NCBI RefSeq assembly: GCF_964340395.1
Contig: NC_135570.1
Location: 10,346,822 to 10,410,821, forward strand
From: Glandiceps talaboti
Taxonomy: Eukaryota; Hemichordata; Enteropneusta; Spengelidae
Direction: 5' to 3'
Length of the DNA: 64,000 nucleotides
Numbering within the stretch: the stretch's first letter is position 1; every line of letters begins with the position of its first letter. Of this stretch, positions 26,255-64,000 are shown in pieces. The notes beneath the pieces are model-generated. The model was given only the letters and a program-made list of their open reading frames with translations, made no database searches and had not been told where the DNA came from. The position numbers and the translations under genes were made by a program.

Positions 26255-27048
26255 GTGAGTAGAGATCATTTTTAACCCACTTTTTCAAGAAAAAAATCAC
26301 CCGGTGCGTGACCTTTGGTTGTTTGAAATGTAACAGGACTGCGCCATGTTGTTCAACGATCTGAATTTGACCTCCAAATACCAGAACCGAACGTTTGGAG
26401 AGAGGGAATCGTTGAAAATGGTTATGGTAATATGTAACCTAGTGGTTCCCTGACTATTTTATGATGATAAGTGACTTTAGATCAAATTCTTCGTGTATTT
26501 TTAATCACATATGTTTACGTTTATATATCGAAAACGACCCGAAAAGAGTGTAAACAAAGCTGAAGTCTAGAGAAGTGTACTTGGCTGGCTCCGTGATCCG
26601 TGGTCTTTGTCCCGACTCGTAAAATCTTCCACAAGTTCTCACCAAAGTTCTTTGAATTGATGCGTTGCATTTATTACCAAGCAGTGACCATGGAGTTGTC
26701 GCCACTATTGTGTTGAGATCATTTCTGGATGGGTATGTCATCAAAAATATGATGAGTCAGTGACGAGTTCATTGCGGTGCAGTGAATCACAAAACAAAAG
26801 AAACCCTATCAAGTTCATGTTGGACAAAGAAATGTGAAAACTTCTAAGAAAGTCATCAACCTGTGCCATCCGTTTTTCTCACACAGGTTAAACGAGTGAA
26901 GACCGACGAGAGAGGAAGAATAGCAGAAATATTTTGGCTTTTTCCATCTTTCCTTGCTGAATACCGACACAATAAGTACTGAATGGAGAGTATATGTCTT
27001 GGTGTTAAAACCAAACTGTGAAGTATGGAAACGTGCATATATTCATAG
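26255..27048 (+). other. Probable KAT6 5' intron
   Basis: Bounded by gtgagt and ttcatag. No coding signal or repeat recognised. Confidence 0.5.
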
Positions 27049-27053
27049 GCATA

Positions 27054-63575
<36,522 letters not shown>

Positions 63576-64000
63576 AAAATAGACACTTACAGAAATTCAT
63601 TTTATTACTATCAACATGTGAAAAACTACTATATTATTATTTATTTCTCACTTTCTGATTGACAGAGCTGAATTGAGAGACAGTAATGACTAGTACAGTT
63701 GCCCACATAGTCTGTGGGCATTGAAAGATGTGTTTTTTCTTGATGTATATTTCAATCTTTGTTATCTCTCATCTTGTGTCATATTTTAAAAAAAATCTTT
63801 TTGATGAGACAAACAGTAGCTTTGTTGTAAGAGTGCTACTGCTAGCACATAGGTTGTGTATCATTTTTAAGTTGAGACCAAAAACAGAAAAAAAAAAGTC
63901 ACAAAAACATTGAAGTATACATTCTGCTTTGTCAGATCCTGTAGATAAATTTTGCAGAATATTTGACCATATTTTGTGGTGCAAGAATTCCTAGCCTTAT
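63576..64000 (+). other. KAT6 3' UTR
   Basis: AT-rich, no AATAAA seen before the window ends, so the transcript probably continues. Small ORFs on both strands are not genes. Confidence 0.7.

Overview
This is intron-rich animal nuclear DNA. It is AT-rich (by eye), with short coding exons, canonical GT-AG introns, many microsatellites and minisatellites, palindromic MITE-like elements, SINE-like repeats and one retrotransposon relic. The proteins are bilaterian and resemble their human counterparts closely. An invertebrate, perhaps a non-vertebrate deuterostome, fits best, but I cannot name the species.

Three genes lie head to tail on the + strand. (1) Positions 221-5319 hold the 3' part of ASH2L, a core subunit of the COMPASS/MLL histone H3K4 methyltransferases: seven exons covering the nuclear-signal linker, the SPRY domain and the DPY30-binding C-terminus. 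The 5' part lies outside the window. (2) Positions 6702-22680 hold a complete adenosine kinase gene (ADK): 10 exons, 352 aa. (3) Positions 26227 or 27054 to 63575 hold a complete KAT6 (MOZ/MORF) histone acetyltransferase: 16 coding exons plus one possible extra 5' coding exon, 2046 or 2057 aa. All exon phases join without a break. Positions 5320-6701 and 22681-26226 are the intergenic spacers; the last 425 bases are KAT6 3' UTR.

Two of the three genes act on chromatin (H3K4 methylation; H3 acetylation), and ADK clears adenosine, which supports the methylation cycle. In human, ADK and KAT6B are neighbours at 10q22.2, and ASH2L and KAT6A share 8p11. The window looks like the unduplicated ancestral linkage.

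The most unusual signals are two. First, exon-intron junctions are repeatedly embedded in local tandem duplications: three acceptors in a row (ASH2L), five donors in a row (ADK), a duplicated exon end that runs into a 28-bp satellite (ADK), a duplicated acceptor (KAT6), and a degenerate copy of the start of the MYST zinc-finger exon (KAT6). Second, the KAT6 protein has an unexpected layout: I could not find the tandem PHD fingers in the 16.7-kb intron where they should lie, while a C2HC finger of the type known from KAT7/MYT1 precedes the MYST domain.
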